Source of the DNA: Candidatus Hydrogenedentota bacterium | GTDB lineage: Bacteria > Hydrogenedentota > Hydrogenedentia > Hydrogenedentales > JAEUWI01 | Direction: 5' to 3' | Length of the DNA: 64,000 nt | Assembly (NCBI GenBank): GCA_016182605.1 | Contig: JACPGE010000036.1 | Coordinates: 62,001 to 126,000 of the forward strand | Shown: positions 44,022 to 54,189 of the stretch, one piece after another | How the letters are laid out: every line of letters begins with the position of its first letter | How positions within the stretch are numbered: the stretch's first letter is position 1 | Made by a program: the position numbers and the translations under genes | The notes under the pieces: model-generated | The model's input: the letters and a program-made list of their open reading frames with translations, nothing else | The model's database searches: none | What the model was told of the DNA's origin: nothing

Positions 44022-44656
44022 GGCTGAGCACCCTCGCGATTGATGCGGTGTCAAAATCGACAGATACTACCGATTGTCTATTTCAATTAAAGTGCTTCTC
44101 GGGGCGATTTGCCAAATCCATAGGAGCTTGGATAATGGCCAAACTTGGGCCGATTTGTCAAGCGGTCCGCGCCGTAAACATCAGCGCCAACTGCGGCGAT
44201 ATGCGCGTGCCGTCCATAAACTGGCACGATGCTCGACGAGTGCCGTGAACTTCGGCCTGAGTGCATTTCCACATCGGTGATCCATCAGCCCCCGGCACTG
44301 CACCAAAACCGCCAATGCCTACGCTCATCGAGCGAAGGCCTACAGTGGCTGGTATTGGGGGGTTAACTGGCACGCCGGGTCGAGCATTGTAAAGGTTTAA
44401 CACAAACGAAGCGGAGCTTCGGGGACTGAATTCCCAATCAGAGCTTTGGAACGAGGATCTTTATGTAAATAATGAGCTTAATAATAAATTTGTAGAATTT
44501 GCTCTGTAATTACCCCTCGTTTCGCACCGCGACCACATGGCGTCTCGTAACCACCATTCTTCCTGATGCTCCTTGGATTTCATGCGATGCAATTCCAAGA
44601 CATATGTATAAAGTGGCCTTGTCTTCGCTTCCCCAAGACCAAGTAGATTGCGGACG
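44022..44656. other. 635 bases with no recognisable gene
   Basis: Short frames on both strands lack ribosome sites and domain features. A small hairpin CGAAGC-GGA-GCTTCG lies near 44407-44421. Base composition is lower in GC than the genes to the right, as in the CBASS region, so this may be decayed island DNA. Confidence 0.4.
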
Positions 44657-47296
44657 TCACTCCGCCGATTTCGCGTGCTGGGATTTGTCGCCGCTGTCGA
44701 AGTAGTAGTTGTTCTTGGGGCCGAACCAGCCGACGGACCAGCGTGCGTTGGAGGCGAAGTAGGCGTTTTGTTCGGGGGCCCATTCCCACTCTTCACTGCT
44801 GACGTGGCCGTCTGCCCAGACGACGTTCACGCGGCCATAGTGGCGGAAGTGCAGGCTTGGCGAGAGGAAGCCGAATTCGTCCTGTCCATGAGGGTGATCA
44901 TGGCTGGCGTAGAAGGGCGGCTCAAGAAATCCATACTCGATCACGTAGCCATTCTGCGGCAAGGCGGCATCGGCAAACATGAGGGTCTCGCCGGGATGCG
45001 CCACACGCACGTCGAGCACGCCCTGGCGCACGGCCTGGATGGGGTCTTCGTTCAGGAATTGCGTCGATCCGATATAGGTCATGTTGTAGCCATAGCCGCC
45101 GGTGCCGGATTCGAAGGCGTTGTTGGTGGCTTCTTTGTCCTGGAACTCGAAAAATTCCGGGCAGGTCTTTACCCGGCCATCAGTGAGGTACTCGGCAAGC
45201 GGGCCGCGGCTGGGATCGAATTCGGAGTTGTCGTTGGGCGTTGCGCGTTCACCGTGCCAGCGGACGCGGCCACCGACGTTGCCGGGCTGGGCTCCGGGCA
45301 GCATGAAGTCGAAGAGGTCTTGGGCGGCCGGCACGTAATGGCCGCCGTTCTCCGCAGCGTACATGGTGTTGGCGAGGTAGAGCTGGCGCAGGTTGTTCAC
45401 GCATTGCATGGACTTGGCCTGGGCGCGCGCGCGGCTCAGCGCGGGGAGCAGGATGGCGGCGAGCACGGTGATGATGGCGATGACGACGAGCAGTTCCACC
45501 AGGGTGAAGGCGTGTTCCCTGTTGCGTCGAGCACGCGGAGCGCCGCGGCGGGAATTGCGCAAGCGCGCCATTCCCAAGACGGCGCATGCCCCCACGAGCA
45601 CCAACAGACCAGCGCCCTGTAGCGCGGGCAAATCCACCACGGCCAGGGAGAACGCGGCATTGCCCAACGTGAGATCTTGCGCGGGGCTGTCATACACGGC
45701 GACCTCCAGGTCGACGAGTTCCGCGTCTTCCATGTAAACGACTTGCACCGTCGCACTGCCCTCTTGCAGGGCCACCTGGAAGCCGGGATCGGTGTTGTTC
45801 GCGTCGGGCGTCAGAATCGCTGCCCCAAAGATCGTCACGGTCAGTTCGTGACCATCCAGGACCAGGTTGCCGCCGTTATCGCGCGCCGGGCCGATGTAGA
45901 CGTTGAGGGGCGCGTCGCGCTCCGCATGGGGCGGCGCGGTGATGGGCACGGGCGCGACGGGATAGCCGGTGGAGGCCAATACGAAGACGCCGGGATAGCG
46001 GGTGGTGAAGGAAAGGGTATTCGCCGTGGTATCGAGCGAGAGGGCGTCGATGCCGTCTTGCGTGTAGGCCCCATCGGCAAAGCGCCACGGCACGAGCCCC
46101 GCTTCGATGAGTCCCGCGATTTCTCCATCGGCGTAGGTGATCGTCATTGCCGCGGGCGCGATCTGGGCCCCGGTGAAGTCTGCGGTGGAGGCGTCGAAGG
46201 TGCGCACGGCGGTGCTGCGCATGCGCCCGGGAATGACGCCGCCAGGATCGGCGCCGCCGCTCAGATCGACGGACGCGTTGAAATCGCGCAGGCCATCACG
46301 CAGCCCCGTCGAGATCAGGGTCACGGTGGTGCCGAGGGCGTCGGAGACGGCTCCCAGTACAGCCGCTGCCGGGCTGCCGCCCTCTTCCAGGGGAATCTCC
46401 AGGGCGAGCACGGTGCTTTCCGCGCGCAGGGGATCGGTTCCGGCAACACGCGTTTCGTATTCATCGAGAATGCCGTCGCCGTCGGTGTCGATTGCGGGGG
46501 CGACATCGGCCACCGCGTCGATCTCCGGTGTGATGGGGCCGAAGGCCGCGTTCACCCCGGTGAGGAAGGACCAGATGCGCACGAAGTGGATCTCGGTCAG
46601 GTTCGCAGGCGCGCCCACGCCGTTCACGGCCCAGGCGATGTCGAAGGCATCCCCCCCGCCGCTACGCGGAGTAAGGCCGATCAGCATGGGGTCGTCGGGC
46701 CGCACATAGTTGTCGAGGTATTCCTGTTGCGTGGGTGTGAGTTCGGCGTAGCCCCAGTCGAATTCCGCGTCATCGTTGCCGCTGTCCATGTCGGTGACGT
46801 TGGGGTTTTGCAGGTTGCCCGAGAGGGCGGGCGCGGGGTTGTCGATGCCACCGGGCACGGCGCTCTGGGGGATGCTGCGGCTGCCGGGCATGACATACCA
46901 CGCATCGTCCGCGAGGCCGTTGCCGTTTGCGTCGCGGCTGATCTCCACCAGGGCCGGTTCCGTGAAGCGGATGGTGGAATCGCCGCCGGTCCAGAATGCG
47001 TTGCTGTAGACGATAAAATCTAGGCCCAGGGGGTTGGCGGCATCGTCGGTAATCGGCGTGTCGAAGGCGAGCGTGATAAAGCTGCCGGTCGTGCCGATGG
47101 AGGCGACGCCAGTGTTGTTGGGGCTTGCGGTGGTGCCGCCCGAAGGCGCCCCCACGGCGTCCAACGGATCTTCAAAGCCCGGATTGGGGTTCGTGATGCT
47201 GTGCGCGAGCAACGCGTCCGCCCACGGGTCTTCCCCGTGCGCCGCGTGCGCTCCCAGGCACAAGAGCAGGCCCAAGGCCCACACCCTGCGATTCAT
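44657..47296 (-). CDS. Riboswitch-controlled surface protein fused to a type IV-like prepilin
   Basis: The 879-residue protein starts at ATG 47296, six bases after GGAGG, with a signal peptide ([18 protein letters not shown]). Residues 30-270 resemble the surface domain seen near B12-uptake genes of Bacteroidetes ([43 protein letters not shown]). [13 protein letters not shown] calcium loop and beta domains follow, then a helix ending [10 protein letters not shown] at about 553-583. A full prepilin comes next: [20 protein letters not shown] at about 594, and [11 protein letters not shown] near the end. No stop or good internal start separates the parts. Confidence 0.78.
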   Translation of the reverse strand: MNRRVWALGLLLCLGAHAAHGEDPWADALLAHSITNPNPGFEDPLDAVGAPSGGTTASPNNTGVASIGTTGSFITLAFDTPITDDAANPLGLDFIVYSNAFWTGGDSTIRFTEPALVEISRDANGNGLADDAWYVMPGSRSIPQSAVPGGIDNPAPALSGNLQNPNVTDMDSGNDDAEFDWGYAELTPTQQEYLDNYVRPDDPMLIGLTPRSGGGDAFDIAWAVNGVGAPANLTEIHFVRIWSFLTGVNAAFGPITPEIDAVADVAPAIDTDGDGILDEYETRVAGTDPLRAESTVLALEIPLEEGGSPAAAVLGAVSDALGTTVTLISTGLRDGLRDFNASVDLSGGADPGGVIPGRMRSTAVRTFDASTADFTGAQIAPAAMTITYADGEIAGLIEAGLVPWRFADGAYTQDGIDALSLDTTANTLSFTTRYPGVFVLASTGYPVAPVPITAPPHAERDAPLNVYIGPARDNGGNLVLDGHELTVTIFGAAILTPDANNTDPGFQVALQEGSATVQVVYMEDAELVDLEVAVYDSPAQDLTLGNAAFSLAVVDLPALQGAGLLVLVGACAVLGMARLRNSRRGAPRARRNREHAFTLVELLVVIAIITVLAAILLPALSRARAQAKSMQCVNNLRQLYLANTMYAAENGGHYVPAAQDLFDFMLPGAQPGNVGGRVRWHGERATPNDNSEFDPSRGPLAEYLTDGRVKTCPEFFEFQDKEATNNAFESGTGGYGYNMTYIGSTQFLNEDPIQAVRQGVLDVRVAHPGETLMFADAALPQNGYVIEYGFLEPPFYASHDHPHGQDEFGFLSPSLHFRHYGRVNVVWADGHVSSEEWEWAPEQNAYFASNARWSVGWFGPKNNYYFDSGDKSQHAKSAE

Positions 47297-47445
47297 GGCC
47301 ATCCTCCAAGTCAGGCACGGCGCTGCCGCAGCCTGCATGTTGGAGGAGAAAGTGACTGGAGCGCCGCGAGGATCCGAAGAAGGGCGCTACCGGCCGTTTC
47401 CCCTCGAAACGGTACTGGCGCCATCGCGCCGCCCTGACGCAATGG

Positions 47446-47641
47446 AACCCTGGCAGGTCTTCGGACTTGCAAGTGAACACGCCATGGCGCGTTCCGCCAC
47501 TCCGCTTCCCAGTTTGTTCCAAACCAGTGCGATCATGAGTGGGTTGCCCTTGCTTACCGCTGCGGGGCAGTTCCGGAATTTCACCGGATTCCCTCTTCGC
47601 CCGTGCCACCAATGCGGGGACACGGGAACCAGAGCCGGGAT
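47446..47641 (-). ncRNA. Cobalamin (B12) riboswitch
   Basis: Read on the minus strand, the region contains the conserved core of adenosylcobalamin riboswitches: GAAGAGGGAATCCGGTGAA, then ATTCCGGAACTGCCCCGCAG followed by CGGTAA, and near the 3' end the B12-box region AAGTCCGAAGACCTGCC (47469-47453). It lies 150 bases upstream of the 879-residue surface protein on the same strand, and no other gene intervenes. Ligand binding should lower expression of that protein when B12 is plentiful. Confidence 0.95.
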
Positions 47642-47642
47642 T

Positions 47643-47672
47643 AGTATAGGGGGGAGGATGGGGATTTGTCCA
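47643..47672 (-). promoter_or_regulatory. Promoter in front of the cobalamin riboswitch
   Basis: On the minus strand TGGACA (47672-47667) and TATACT (47648-47643) are 18 bases apart, placing transcription start near 47636, right at the 5' edge of the riboswitch. Confidence 0.75.
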
Positions 47673-47778
47673 GTGCTTTCAGGCACCGGGAACCGGGCCC
47701 TTGTCGAGCACATTTTTGTCCGCGGGATTGACAAGCCGGTGGGACTCCCCGGGTGCGGGGACCCTGCGGAAGCCATCG

Positions 47779-49371
47779 TTACATGGATTGTGTGGATTCG
47801 AGTGCGGGGTTGCGCACGGCAATGGTGGGGCGCGGGAAGTGGAGGGTGAAGGAGGTGCCTTTGCCGATCTCGCTTTGGACGTCCACCTTGCCGCCGTGCT
47901 GTTCGACGACGCTGAAGCAGACGGCCAGGCCGAGACCGGTGCCGCGGCTGTTCTTGGTGGTGAAGAAGGCCTGGGAGATGAGGGGGATTTGTTCTTTCGG
48001 TATGCCGATGCCGTTGTCGCGAACGCGGAGGTAGGTGCCCATCAGATTCTGCCACAGGGAAAACTCGATGAGGCCATCCGTGCGATCTTGCAGGGCGTCG
48101 ATCGCGTTCTCGATGAGGTTCAAGAGGACCCGGTAGATCTCCTGGCCGTCCAGGTCGATCATTTCCATCTGCCGGGATTCGTACGCGACGGTGATGCCGC
48201 GCTGGCGGGTCTTGGGGCCGGTGGCCTCGATCACTTCTTCGATGAGGCTGTGCAGGCTGGTGGGCTGGGGGTTCAGGTGGGTCTTGCGCGCGTAGGTCAG
48301 CAGATCGTTGACGAGCCCTTCGAAACGATCGAGGGCCTTTTGCATGGTGCACAGGCCGCGCTTGCTGCGTTCGAAGTCCTGTGCCTGGACGGCGATTTGC
48401 ACCATTTCCGCGCCGCCCTTGATCCCGGTGAGGATATTGCGCATGTCATGGCTGGTGCCGGAGACGGCTTCGCCAATGGCAGCGAGACGCTCCTGGTGGA
48501 TCTTTTCGTCGGCGAGCCGCCGGTTCTCGAGTCCCACCCCGATCATTTGGCCGAGGATGGTCAGGAGGTGGAAGTCTTCGGTGCGGAAGGGGGGTGGCAT
48601 TGCGCAACTGTCGAGATAGAGTGCGCCGAAGGAGAAATTTGGCCCGGAAACGGGAACGCAGATGGCGGCCTTGATCTGGAAGTTGATGATGCTGTCGGAG
48701 GCTTCGAAGCGTTCGTCGGCCTCGGCGTCGTTGGTGAAGACGGCGCTCCGGGTTCGCAGCACATGATCCACGAGCGTTCTGCTGTAGCGGCTTACGCCCT
48801 GTTCCCCACTCCGGGTCAGGCCGGACGTCACCTCAATGTGGTGGTTCTCTTCGCTGAAACGGAGCAGATAGCACTGATCGGCGGGAAAGGCTTTGAGCAC
48901 CACTTCGAGGATCTGCCGGATGAGCCCCTGAAAGCTGCTGCGCGAGGTCAATATCTGGGAGATGCGGTAGAGCACGGTGAGGGGTGTGCTCTCGTCGTTG
49001 GTGATGATGTGGCGGTGAAGTTTGGTGATGGCTTCAAAGGGAATCTGCGCCTCGGCTTCGGGGTAGGATTCGAAGTGCTCGATTTTCTTGAAAAGCACAT
49101 AGTAGACGCCCACGGTGACCGAATCGTTTTCATCGAGCCGGGCGCATTTCACCGGCTCGCCGTTCACCAGCACGCCATTGCGCGATCCGAGGTCCTGGAT
49201 ATTGAGCGCCCCATCTTCGACGAAAAGCTTGGCATGGCGCCGCGAGATGCGCTCATCCAGGAGGATAAGGTCCACTTCGGGGGCACGCCCAATGATGATG
49301 GGGTCGGCAGCAACCTGAACGTAGTTGCATTCTTCCAGATCCTTGAGGAATTGCACGTGGAAACACGCCAT
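47779..49371 (-). CDS. Sensor histidine kinase with FHA and GAF domains
   Basis: The 530-residue cytoplasmic kinase starts with an FHA domain (PIIIGRAPEVDLILLDERIS, then RRHAKLFVEDGALNIQDLGS with RNGV), a phosphothreonine-binding module. A GAF domain (about 135-285) follows. The HisKA box SGTSHDMRNIL has its phospho-accepting histidine near 308. The HATPase domain shows NLIENAIDAL, DNGIGIP and GTGLGLA. No membrane helix is seen, so the signal is internal, perhaps relayed by a Ser/Thr kinase. No response regulator is adjacent. ATG 49371 is chosen because the FHA domain starts directly after it. Confidence 0.9.
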   Translation of the reverse strand: MACFHVQFLKDLEECNYVQVAADPIIIGRAPEVDLILLDERISRRHAKLFVEDGALNIQDLGSRNGVLVNGEPVKCARLDENDSVTVGVYYVLFKKIEHFESYPEAEAQIPFEAITKLHRHIITNDESTPLTVLYRISQILTSRSSFQGLIRQILEVVLKAFPADQCYLLRFSEENHHIEVTSGLTRSGEQGVSRYSRTLVDHVLRTRSAVFTNDAEADERFEASDSIINFQIKAAICVPVSGPNFSFGALYLDSCAMPPPFRTEDFHLLTILGQMIGVGLENRRLADEKIHQERLAAIGEAVSGTSHDMRNILTGIKGGAEMVQIAVQAQDFERSKRGLCTMQKALDRFEGLVNDLLTYARKTHLNPQPTSLHSLIEEVIEATGPKTRQRGITVAYESRQMEMIDLDGQEIYRVLLNLIENAIDALQDRTDGLIEFSLWQNLMGTYLRVRDNGIGIPKEQIPLISQAFFTTKNSRGTGLGLAVCFSVVEQHGGKVDVQSEIGKGTSFTLHFPRPTIAVRNPALESTQSM

Positions 49372-49498
49372 GGAAACCCGACACCTTCCTGGGTACCGGC
49401 TCTTCGCAGGGCACCCACGACACAGCACTTCTCCCGGCTATGGTCCTCGGTCGCATGGATGAGGGCCACCTGGCAACAGTTTTATGGGCTTGCAGCAA

Positions 49499-49683
49499 CT
49501 ACACCTCCATTCTATCCAACATTTATGGTTTTGGCAACCAGATAAATGGATTATACTGAACGAAGAACCGGTTTCTAGATAAATTATTGTCAAAGTTCAT
49601 AATAAAAATTCGCTAAATTAGAATATAGATAAAAATTTATTCCCGTGTATCGGATGATACACGTGCAGCCGCCATACAGGAAA
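49499..49683. other. AT-rich intergenic stretch
   Basis: The stretch is much richer in A and T than the flanking genes, especially 49540-49640, and holds no gene. It contains a short hairpin CGTGTATC-GGAT-GATACACG at 49644-49663, which on the minus strand is followed by a T-rich tract and could be a second terminator for ppdK. The kinase promoter may also lie here. Confidence 0.4.
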
Positions 49684-49715
49684 GGCCCTCCGATTCAGAT
49701 TAGAACCGGAGGGCC
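49684..49715 (-). terminator. Rho-independent terminator of ppdK
   Basis: A 9-base stem (GGCCCTCCG 49684-49692 with CGGAGGGCC 49707-49715) lies 26 bases after the ppdK stop. Read on the minus strand it is followed by TTTCC. The T run is short but position and stem are good. Confidence 0.7.
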
Positions 49716-49741
49716 CGATAGCGCTCCATGGGGAACGCGGA

Positions 49742-52516
49742 CTACTTCTTTTTCGACTTGGCAGCTTTGCCCTTGGTCTTCTTGCCGGCCTTCTTGGCAG
49801 CCTTGCGGGGCGACTCGATGGCGGCCTGTGCCGCGGCCAGACGGGCGATCGGCACGCGGAAGGGGCTGCAGCTTACGTAGTTCAGTCCGGCGCGGTGGCA
49901 GAACTTGACGGAGCTGGGTTCGCCGCCGTGTTCACCGCAGATACCGACTTTGAGGGAGGGGCGGGCGCTGCGGCCACGGGTGACGCCCATCTCGACGAGC
50001 TGGCCGATACCGTCCTGGTCGAGGACCTGGAAGGGATCTTTCGGGAGGATGTCTTCCTTGAGGTAGATGGGCATGAAGCCGCCGACGTCGTCGCGGCTGA
50101 AGCCGAAGCCCATCTGGGTGAGGTCGTTGGTGCCGAAGCTGAAGAACTCGGCGTCTTCCGCGATCTTGTCTGCGATGAGGCAGGCGCGCGGAATTTCGAT
50201 CATGGTGCCGACCATGAAGTCGAGCTTCTTGAGCTTATAGGCCGCTTTCACTTCTTCCGCGACGCGGCGCACGATGGCGGCCTGGTTCTTGTATTCGTTC
50301 TGGTGTCCCACGAGGGGGATCATGATTTCCGGGAAGACCTTGACGTTCTTCTTGCCGAGTTCAGCGGCCGCTTCGAGGATGGCGCGGACCTGCATTTCGG
50401 TGATTTCCGGATAGGCGATGCCGAGGCGGCAGCCGCGGTGGCCGAGCATGGGGTTCAGCTCGTGCAACTGCTGGATCCGGCCCTTGACGCGATCGACCGT
50501 GATGCCCACATGCTTGGCCATCTCGGCGATCTGCTTTTCGTCGAGGGTGACGAATTCGTGGAGGGGCGGATCGAGGAGGCGGACGGTGACGGGCTTGCCG
50601 GCCATGGCCTGGAAGATGCCGATGAAGTCGCTCTTCTGGAAGGGGAGGAGCTTCATGACGGCGGCGCGGCGCGCTTCTTCCGTTTCGCTCAGGATCATTT
50701 CGCGGACGTAGATGATGCGTTCGGGTTCGAAGAACATGTGTTCGGTGCGGGCGAGCCCGATCCCTTCGGCGCCGAAGGCAATGGCCTGCTTTGCGTCGGA
50801 GGGGGATTCGGCGTTGGTGCGCACGTTGAGGTCACGGCGCTTGTCGGCCCATTCCATGATGGTCTTGTACCACTTGTTCTTTTCCGGCTGGGCGGGCAGC
50901 ACGTTGACGGCGCCGAGGAAGAGAATGCCGGAGGTGCCGTTCAGGGAGATCCAGTCGCCTTCCTTGATGGTGGTGTCGCCGGCGACGGCCTGTTTTTTGC
51001 GCGAATCGATGTTGAGCGCGCCGCAACCCACGATGCAGCACTTGCCCCAGCCGCGCGCCACGAGGGCCGCGTGGCTCGTCATGCCGCCCTTTGCGGTGAG
51101 GATGCCTTCGGCCACGTGCATGCCGTGCACGTCTTCGGGCGAGGTTTCATTGCGCACGAGAACGACCTTCTTGCCCTGCTTCGCCCAGGCGTCGGCGTCG
51201 TCCGCCGTGAAGACGGCCTGGCCGACCGCGCCGCCGGGGCCGGCGGGAAGACCTTTCGCGAGGGTCTTGGCGGCCTTCTCTGCTGCGGGGTCGAGCATGG
51301 GGTGGAGGAGTTCATCGAGCTGCTCCGGCTTGACGCGCATGAGGGCCTTGTCCTTGTCAATGAGCTTCTTCTCGGCCATTTCCACCGCGATACGGATGGC
51401 GGCGAAGCCGGTGCGCTTGCCGGTGCGGGTCTGGAGCATCCAGAGTTCGCCGTTTTCGACGGTGAACTCGATGTCCTGCATGTCGGTGTAGTGCTTTTCC
51501 AGCTTGCAGCGGATGGCGTAGAGTTTCTTGTAGACCTTCGGCCACTGTTCTTCCAGCGAGAGCACGGCCTTCTGGTCGGGGGTCTTGGAGGCCTTGTTCA
51601 CCGGGGAGGGGGTGCGGATACCCGCGACCACGTCTTCGCCCTGGGCGTTGACGAGCCATTCGCCGTAGAAGGCGTCTTCGCCGGTGGCCGGGTTGCGCGT
51701 GAAGGCCACGCCGGTGCCGGAGGTGTCGCCCATGTTGCCGAAAACCATGGCCTGCACGTTTACGGCGGTGCCCCAGATTTCGGGGATGCCTTCGATGCGG
51801 CGGTAGGCGATGGCGCGCTTGCCGCGCCAGGACTGGAAGACGGCCTTGATGCCGCCTTCGAGCTGTTTGTCGGCGTCGTCCGGGAAGGGCTTGCCCAGCA
51901 CCTTTTTGGTGAGCGTCTTGAATTCATCGCACAGTTCCTTGAGGTCCTGCACGGTCATGCCGGTGTCTTCCGTAACGCCACGGGCCTTTTTCTTGGCGTC
52001 CATTGCGTGTTCCATCTGCTCGCGGATGGTGTGGCCGTCGCCATGCTCGACACCGGCCGCCTTCTCCATCACCACGTCGGCATACATCATGATGAGGCGC
52101 CGGTAGGCGTCATAGGCGAAGCGTTCATCGCCCGACTTGGCGATGAGGCCCGGGAGGGTCTTTTCGCAAAGGCCGACGTTCAGCACGGTGTCCATCATGC
52201 CCGGCATGCTCATGCGCGCGCCGGAGCGCACGGAAACGAGCAGGGGGTTCTTGGGATCGCCGAACTTCTTCCCCATCACCTTTTCGACGCGGCCGAGGGC
52301 CTTCTTGTACTCGCCGATCACTTCCTTGGGCAGGCTGCCCTTGTGCTTGTAGTATTCGGTGCAGACTTCCGTCGTAATCGTGAAGCCGGCTGGCACGGGG
52401 ATGCCGTTGCAGGCCATGTCGGCCAGGTTCGCACCCTTGCCGCCCAGGAGATTCTTCATCGAAGCATCGCCGTCGGCCTTGCCGCCACCAAAAAAATACA
52501 CGTTCTTCTTGGCCAT
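49742..52516 (-). CDS. ppdK: Pyruvate, phosphate dikinase
   Basis: The 924-residue enzyme interconverts pyruvate, ATP and phosphate with phosphoenolpyruvate, AMP and diphosphate. It shows LLGGKGANLADMACNGIPVP, SVRSGARMSMPGMMDTVLNV, the phosphohistidine motif GGMTSHAALVARGWGK (His near 480) and the PEP-domain motif GTNDLTQMGFGFSRDD. HRGCRLGI and CGEHGGEPSS complete the C-terminal barrel. Start ATG 52516 follows GGAGAG. The last 20 residues form a Lys/Ala-rich tail (KAAKKAGKKTKGKAAKSKKK) not usual in PPDK. It points to gluconeogenic or PPi-linked glycolytic metabolism. Confidence 0.97.
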   Translation of the reverse strand: MAKKNVYFFGGGKADGDASMKNLLGGKGANLADMACNGIPVPAGFTITTEVCTEYYKHKGSLPKEVIGEYKKALGRVEKVMGKKFGDPKNPLLVSVRSGARMSMPGMMDTVLNVGLCEKTLPGLIAKSGDERFAYDAYRRLIMMYADVVMEKAAGVEHGDGHTIREQMEHAMDAKKKARGVTEDTGMTVQDLKELCDEFKTLTKKVLGKPFPDDADKQLEGGIKAVFQSWRGKRAIAYRRIEGIPEIWGTAVNVQAMVFGNMGDTSGTGVAFTRNPATGEDAFYGEWLVNAQGEDVVAGIRTPSPVNKASKTPDQKAVLSLEEQWPKVYKKLYAIRCKLEKHYTDMQDIEFTVENGELWMLQTRTGKRTGFAAIRIAVEMAEKKLIDKDKALMRVKPEQLDELLHPMLDPAAEKAAKTLAKGLPAGPGGAVGQAVFTADDADAWAKQGKKVVLVRNETSPEDVHGMHVAEGILTAKGGMTSHAALVARGWGKCCIVGCGALNIDSRKKQAVAGDTTIKEGDWISLNGTSGILFLGAVNVLPAQPEKNKWYKTIMEWADKRRDLNVRTNAESPSDAKQAIAFGAEGIGLARTEHMFFEPERIIYVREMILSETEEARRAAVMKLLPFQKSDFIGIFQAMAGKPVTVRLLDPPLHEFVTLDEKQIAEMAKHVGITVDRVKGRIQQLHELNPMLGHRGCRLGIAYPEITEMQVRAILEAAAELGKKNVKVFPEIMIPLVGHQNEYKNQAAIVRRVAEEVKAAYKLKKLDFMVGTMIEIPRACLIADKIAEDAEFFSFGTNDLTQMGFGFSRDDVGGFMPIYLKEDILPKDPFQVLDQDGIGQLVEMGVTRGRSARPSLKVGICGEHGGEPSSVKFCHRAGLNYVSCSPFRVPIARLAAAQAAIESPRKAAKKAGKKTKGKAAKSKKK

Positions 52517-52874
52517 AATATAACTCTCCGTTCCGTTGACACTAATAAACCCGGCCCACACGTACAGCAAGTTCCCCCAAACCACGAAGTGACAGGAAAG
52601 ATCCGTACCAGCCGGGTTACTAGAAATGTTCCGTCGGCGCGCGGTGCGCATTGCAGACAAATTGCGGGTAGTATACGCAACCCGCGAAATCCAATCAAGA
52701 AAGGCGCGTGGCCGCGGGCGATTCCATGGGCAGCCGGCCGGAGCGCGCACGCCGCCAAATTAGAATGGAAGCAAGGCAGGGCGATATTCCCCGGCCAGGC
52801 AGTGATGGAGGGCGCCAATCCGGGCGTTGCGGCGTGCCGGCCAAGCCCGCAGCCCGCTTGTACGCTGCTAACCC

Positions 52875-52937
52875 GCATATTTCACCACTTCAAAGCTTTC
52901 TGGCAACGCTCTCATCTTGGAACGTGGTGAAATATGC
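52875..52937. repeat. 14-base perfect inverted repeat
   Basis: GCATATTTCACCAC at 52875-52888 pairs perfectly with GTGGTGAAATATGC at 52924-52937 across 35 bases. No T run follows on either strand, so it is not a standard terminator. Confidence 0.7.
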
Positions 52938-52966
52938 TCAGCGTGGCGATGGTGCTGGCGTTCACC

Positions 52967-53078
52967 GGGCGGGCTAAATCACGGGCTGTCTGGCGATAGC
53001 GCCCTGCATGTTGTGGCAATTGTGGGTCGAAGAAGGAGTTACGGAACAGACGCGTGGAGCCCGTGATTTATCCGGGCC
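52967..53078. repeat. MITE-like element with inverted ends
   Basis: TAAATCACGGGCT (52975-52987) and AGCCCGTGATTTA (53058-53070) are perfect inverted repeats 70 bases apart. The complementarity continues imperfectly outward through GC-rich ends. The size (about 110 bases) and terminal inverted repeats suit a small non-autonomous element or a long hairpin. Confidence 0.5.
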
Positions 53079-53086
53079 AATGCGGG

Positions 53087-54187
53087 CTAACGAAGCAGGC
53101 CGCCGCGCTTTGAGTTGAGCCGGATCCCCTGGAGCATCATCTTGAGGTCTTCGGGATTGTCGGAGACTTCGCAGGCCGTTTCCAGGGTGATGAGACCGGC
53201 TTTCACCAGATCGTGGAGACTGTCATTGAAGCCCAGCATGCCGTCTTCGCGGCCCTGCTGGATGGCGGTGTCGATCTGGATGATCCGGTTTTCCTTGATG
53301 AGCTGGCGAATACCGGGGTTCATGAACATGAGTTCGCAGGTGGGCACGCGTCCGACGCCGTCTGCGCGCGGGAGCAGTCGCATGCACATGATGGCGCGAA
53401 GATTCAGGGAGAGCTGGCTGCGCACCTGCTCGTGGTGGTTGGAGGGAAAGAGATCGATGATACGGTCGATGGTTTGCATCACGTTGGTGGTGTGCAGCGT
53501 GGAGAAGACGAGGTGGCCTGTTTCCGCGGCGCTGATGGCGGCCTGGAAGGTTTCGAGGTCGCGCATTTCGCCCACGAGGATCACATCGGGGTCCTGGCGC
53601 ATGACGGCCTTCAGCGCCGTGGTGAAGTCTTTCGTGTCGATGGCGATCTCGCGCTGGTTGATGATCGAGTTCTTGTCCGCGTGCACGTACTCGATGGGAT
53701 CTTCCACGGTAACGACATGGCAGCGCCGGTGTTCATTGACGTAATCGATGATGGATGCGAGGGTGGTGGACTTGCCGCTGCCGGTGGTGCCGGTGATGAG
53801 CACGAGTCCGCGCTGGAAGCGCGCGCAGCGCACGACGGAGGGGGGCAGGTGCAATTGATCGAAGCTCAGCAGCTTGTTCTTGATGCGCCGCATGACGCAG
53901 GACATGGTGCCGCGTTGGCGGAAGATGTTGACCCGGAAGCGGCCCACGCCTTTCTCGGTGAAGGAGAGGTCTGCCTCGCCCCGCTTCAGGAGGAACGATT
54001 TCTGTTCCGCGCTGAGCATGATATCGATAATGGCGTCGAAATCTTCCTTCTGCAATGGCTCCCCGCCCTGACTCATGATCTGTCCATCGACGCGCAGGAA
54101 GATGGGGCTGCCGGTTTTCAGGTGGATATCGGAGGCGTCCTTCTGGACGGCCATTTGCAGCAGTTTGACAAAATCACTACGGTTCAT
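53087..54187 (-). CDS. pilT: Type IV pilus retraction ATPase PilT
   Basis: The 366-residue ATPase has an N-terminal domain with ASDIHLKTGSPIFLRVDG, then Walker A ITGTTGSGKSTT (about 130-140), VTVEDPIEYVH and the GEMRDLET Walker B region. HLVFSTLHTTNVMQTIDRII is the His box. The end has AIQQGREDGMLGFNDSLHDL instead of the usual PilT motif, so it could be a PilU-like paralogue. It depolymerises pili for twitching. It starts 2 bases after the ftsZ stop, an unusual operon partner for cell division genes. Confidence 0.93.
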   Translation of the reverse strand: MNRSDFVKLLQMAVQKDASDIHLKTGSPIFLRVDGQIMSQGGEPLQKEDFDAIIDIMLSAEQKSFLLKRGEADLSFTEKGVGRFRVNIFRQRGTMSCVMRRIKNKLLSFDQLHLPPSVVRCARFQRGLVLITGTTGSGKSTTLASIIDYVNEHRRCHVVTVEDPIEYVHADKNSIINQREIAIDTKDFTTALKAVMRQDPDVILVGEMRDLETFQAAISAAETGHLVFSTLHTTNVMQTIDRIIDLFPSNHHEQVRSQLSLNLRAIMCMRLLPRADGVGRVPTCELMFMNPGIRQLIKENRIIQIDTAIQQGREDGMLGFNDSLHDLVKAGLITLETACEVSDNPEDLKMMLQGIRLNSKRGGLLR

Positions 54188-54189
54188 GA

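Larger units (their letters stand above)
52517..53086. other. 570-base intergenic region with two inverted repeats
   Basis: No gene is visible between ppdK and pilT, which are both on the minus strand. The ppdK promoter should be here. The left 350 bases hold nothing I recognise. The right part contains the inverted repeats at 52875-52937 and 52967-53078. Confidence 0.5.

Noticed and set aside
45560-45580. Separate start for the prepilin half of the 879-residue protein (ATG 45571)
   Set aside because: The only purine-rich stretch is directly adjacent to the ATG with no spacing, and the frame is continuous, so a fusion is the simpler reading; raw reads should confirm.
49895-52930. 1011-residue open frame on the plus strand
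   Set aside because: Antisense shadow of ppdK; Gly/Ala/Asp/Glu-rich with no domain.
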